From Cymbidium sinense (lineage: Eukaryota; Streptophyta; Magnoliopsida; Asparagales; Orchidaceae): a stretch of 64,000 nt of DNA. The notes beneath the pieces are model-generated. The model searched no databases, was not told where the DNA came from, and saw only the letters and a program-made list of their open reading frames with translations. A program made the position numbers and the translations under genes. Positions 63,421 to 64,000 of the stretch are shown here, piece by piece (positions within the stretch are counted from its first letter, which is position 1; every line of letters starts with the position of its first letter). The DNA lies in the NCBI GenBank assembly GCA_021442155.1, contig CM038228.1, forward strand, positions 87,374,114 through 87,438,113. The letters run 5' to 3'.

Positions 63421-63479
63421 AGGTTCATTGGTTGGGGTCTGTCATTAGACCCTTTATTAAAATAGCAAAAAGAGAGTGA

Positions 63480-63965
63480 CACTCCTTCACGTTAGCGATT
63501 AAGATGTTTCCATTTACTATACATAATGCGGGTTTACTCTTCAAAGGCACATCCAATAGTTTTATTGGGGTCATTGGCATGAGCTTCAGAGTCTTCCCTT
63601 TCCATTCAAAAGAATAAACATTTGCTCGAAAATCATAGATGGCTCCTACATCAAACTACCGCAGTCTACCAAGTATAATGTGACATACATCCATATCAAG
63701 GACATCACAAAGCACTTCGCACACAAAATGTTTTCCAATGGAGATGCTAACTCAGCACATATTGGTTACAAGTATATCTATTCCTTTCTTTACCAACTAA
63801 TTTTATAAGGCTGAGGGTGATTGGTTACCTTGAGGTGCAGTGCCTGAACAACTAATCAAGATATAATGTTCTCGGTACATCCACTATCAATGAGTTGATC
63901 ACAGACCTTTCCGTTGATAGTGCACATAGTGCAGAAAATAATGTTGCGTTGTGAATTAAAGGCTT
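63480..63965 (-). pseudogene. Layer-0 Ty3/gypsy protease
   Basis: This is a retropepsin-like region. From 63965 down: CTINGKVCDQLIDSGCTENI with an intact DSG active-site triplet (about 63860-63905), a stop soon after, LVVQALHLKVTNHPQPYK, VSISIGKHFVCEVLCDVLDM, DVCHIILGRL, and YSFEWKGKTLKLMPMTPIKL. This is the usual Ty3/gypsy protease order ahead of the reverse transcriptase. Stops and small gaps interrupt it. Confidence 0.88.
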
Positions 63966-64000
63966 GTCACGAAGTTATAAGTAGTTTCTCCAAAACACAA

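Noticed and set aside
1..64000. A host gene, tRNA or rRNA in the gaps
   Set aside because: Every stretch could be assigned to one of the nested elements; no cloverleaf, exon series or conserved host domain was seen by eye.

Overview
This window is plant nuclear DNA made almost entirely of nested transposable elements. I found no host protein gene, tRNA, rRNA, CRISPR array or bacterial-type operon. The evidence for a plant is an LTR-retrotransposon family with the Tat/Ogre layout of Ty3/gypsy: a second (archaeal-type) RNase H after the normal one, a tRNA-Arg-like primer binding site, very long LTRs and repeat-rich untranslated regions. A plant-type hAT DNA transposon is also present. The sequence is AT-rich and CpG-poor, as expected of old methylated repeats. 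I cannot name the species.

The window reads as five nested layers. Layer 0 (62426-64000, leaving the window on the right) is a decayed Ty3/gypsy pol, minus strand, with protease, reverse transcriptase and RNase H remnants. Layer 1, Element A (from beyond the left edge to 62420, minus strand), is a Tat-like element inserted just after the layer-0 RNase H. Layer 2, Element B (7285-45323, minus strand), is a relative of A inserted into A's integrase gene with a 5-bp target duplication, ACAAT. Layer 3 (9285-21431) is a solo LTR of the same family, in opposite orientation, inside B's 3' LTR. Layer 4 (11101-15747) is a hAT element inside the solo LTR with a perfect 8-bp duplication, CCACCATT.

A and B share one plan, read on the minus strand from right to left: 5' LTR (about 7.6-7.75 kb), PBS, a leader full of roughly 76-bp tandem repeats, gag, protease, reverse transcriptase, RNase H, archaeal-type RNase H, integrase, a 3' UTR with repeats of about 325 bp and about 70 bp, and the 3' LTR. 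All coding regions carry stops, frameshifts or deletions, so they are annotated as pseudogenes. Element A is split: its 3' LTR, 3' UTR and integrase C-terminus are at 1-7284, and everything upstream is at 45324-62420.

The least expected signal is in the leader repeats. Nearly every unit has two arms around a 10-nt AT-rich loop. The arms change together between units (AGCA/TGCT, AACA/TGTT, AATA/TATT), and the mismatches I checked become G.U wobbles only on the element's own sense strand. This looks like an array of RNA stem-loops in the retrotransposon leader.
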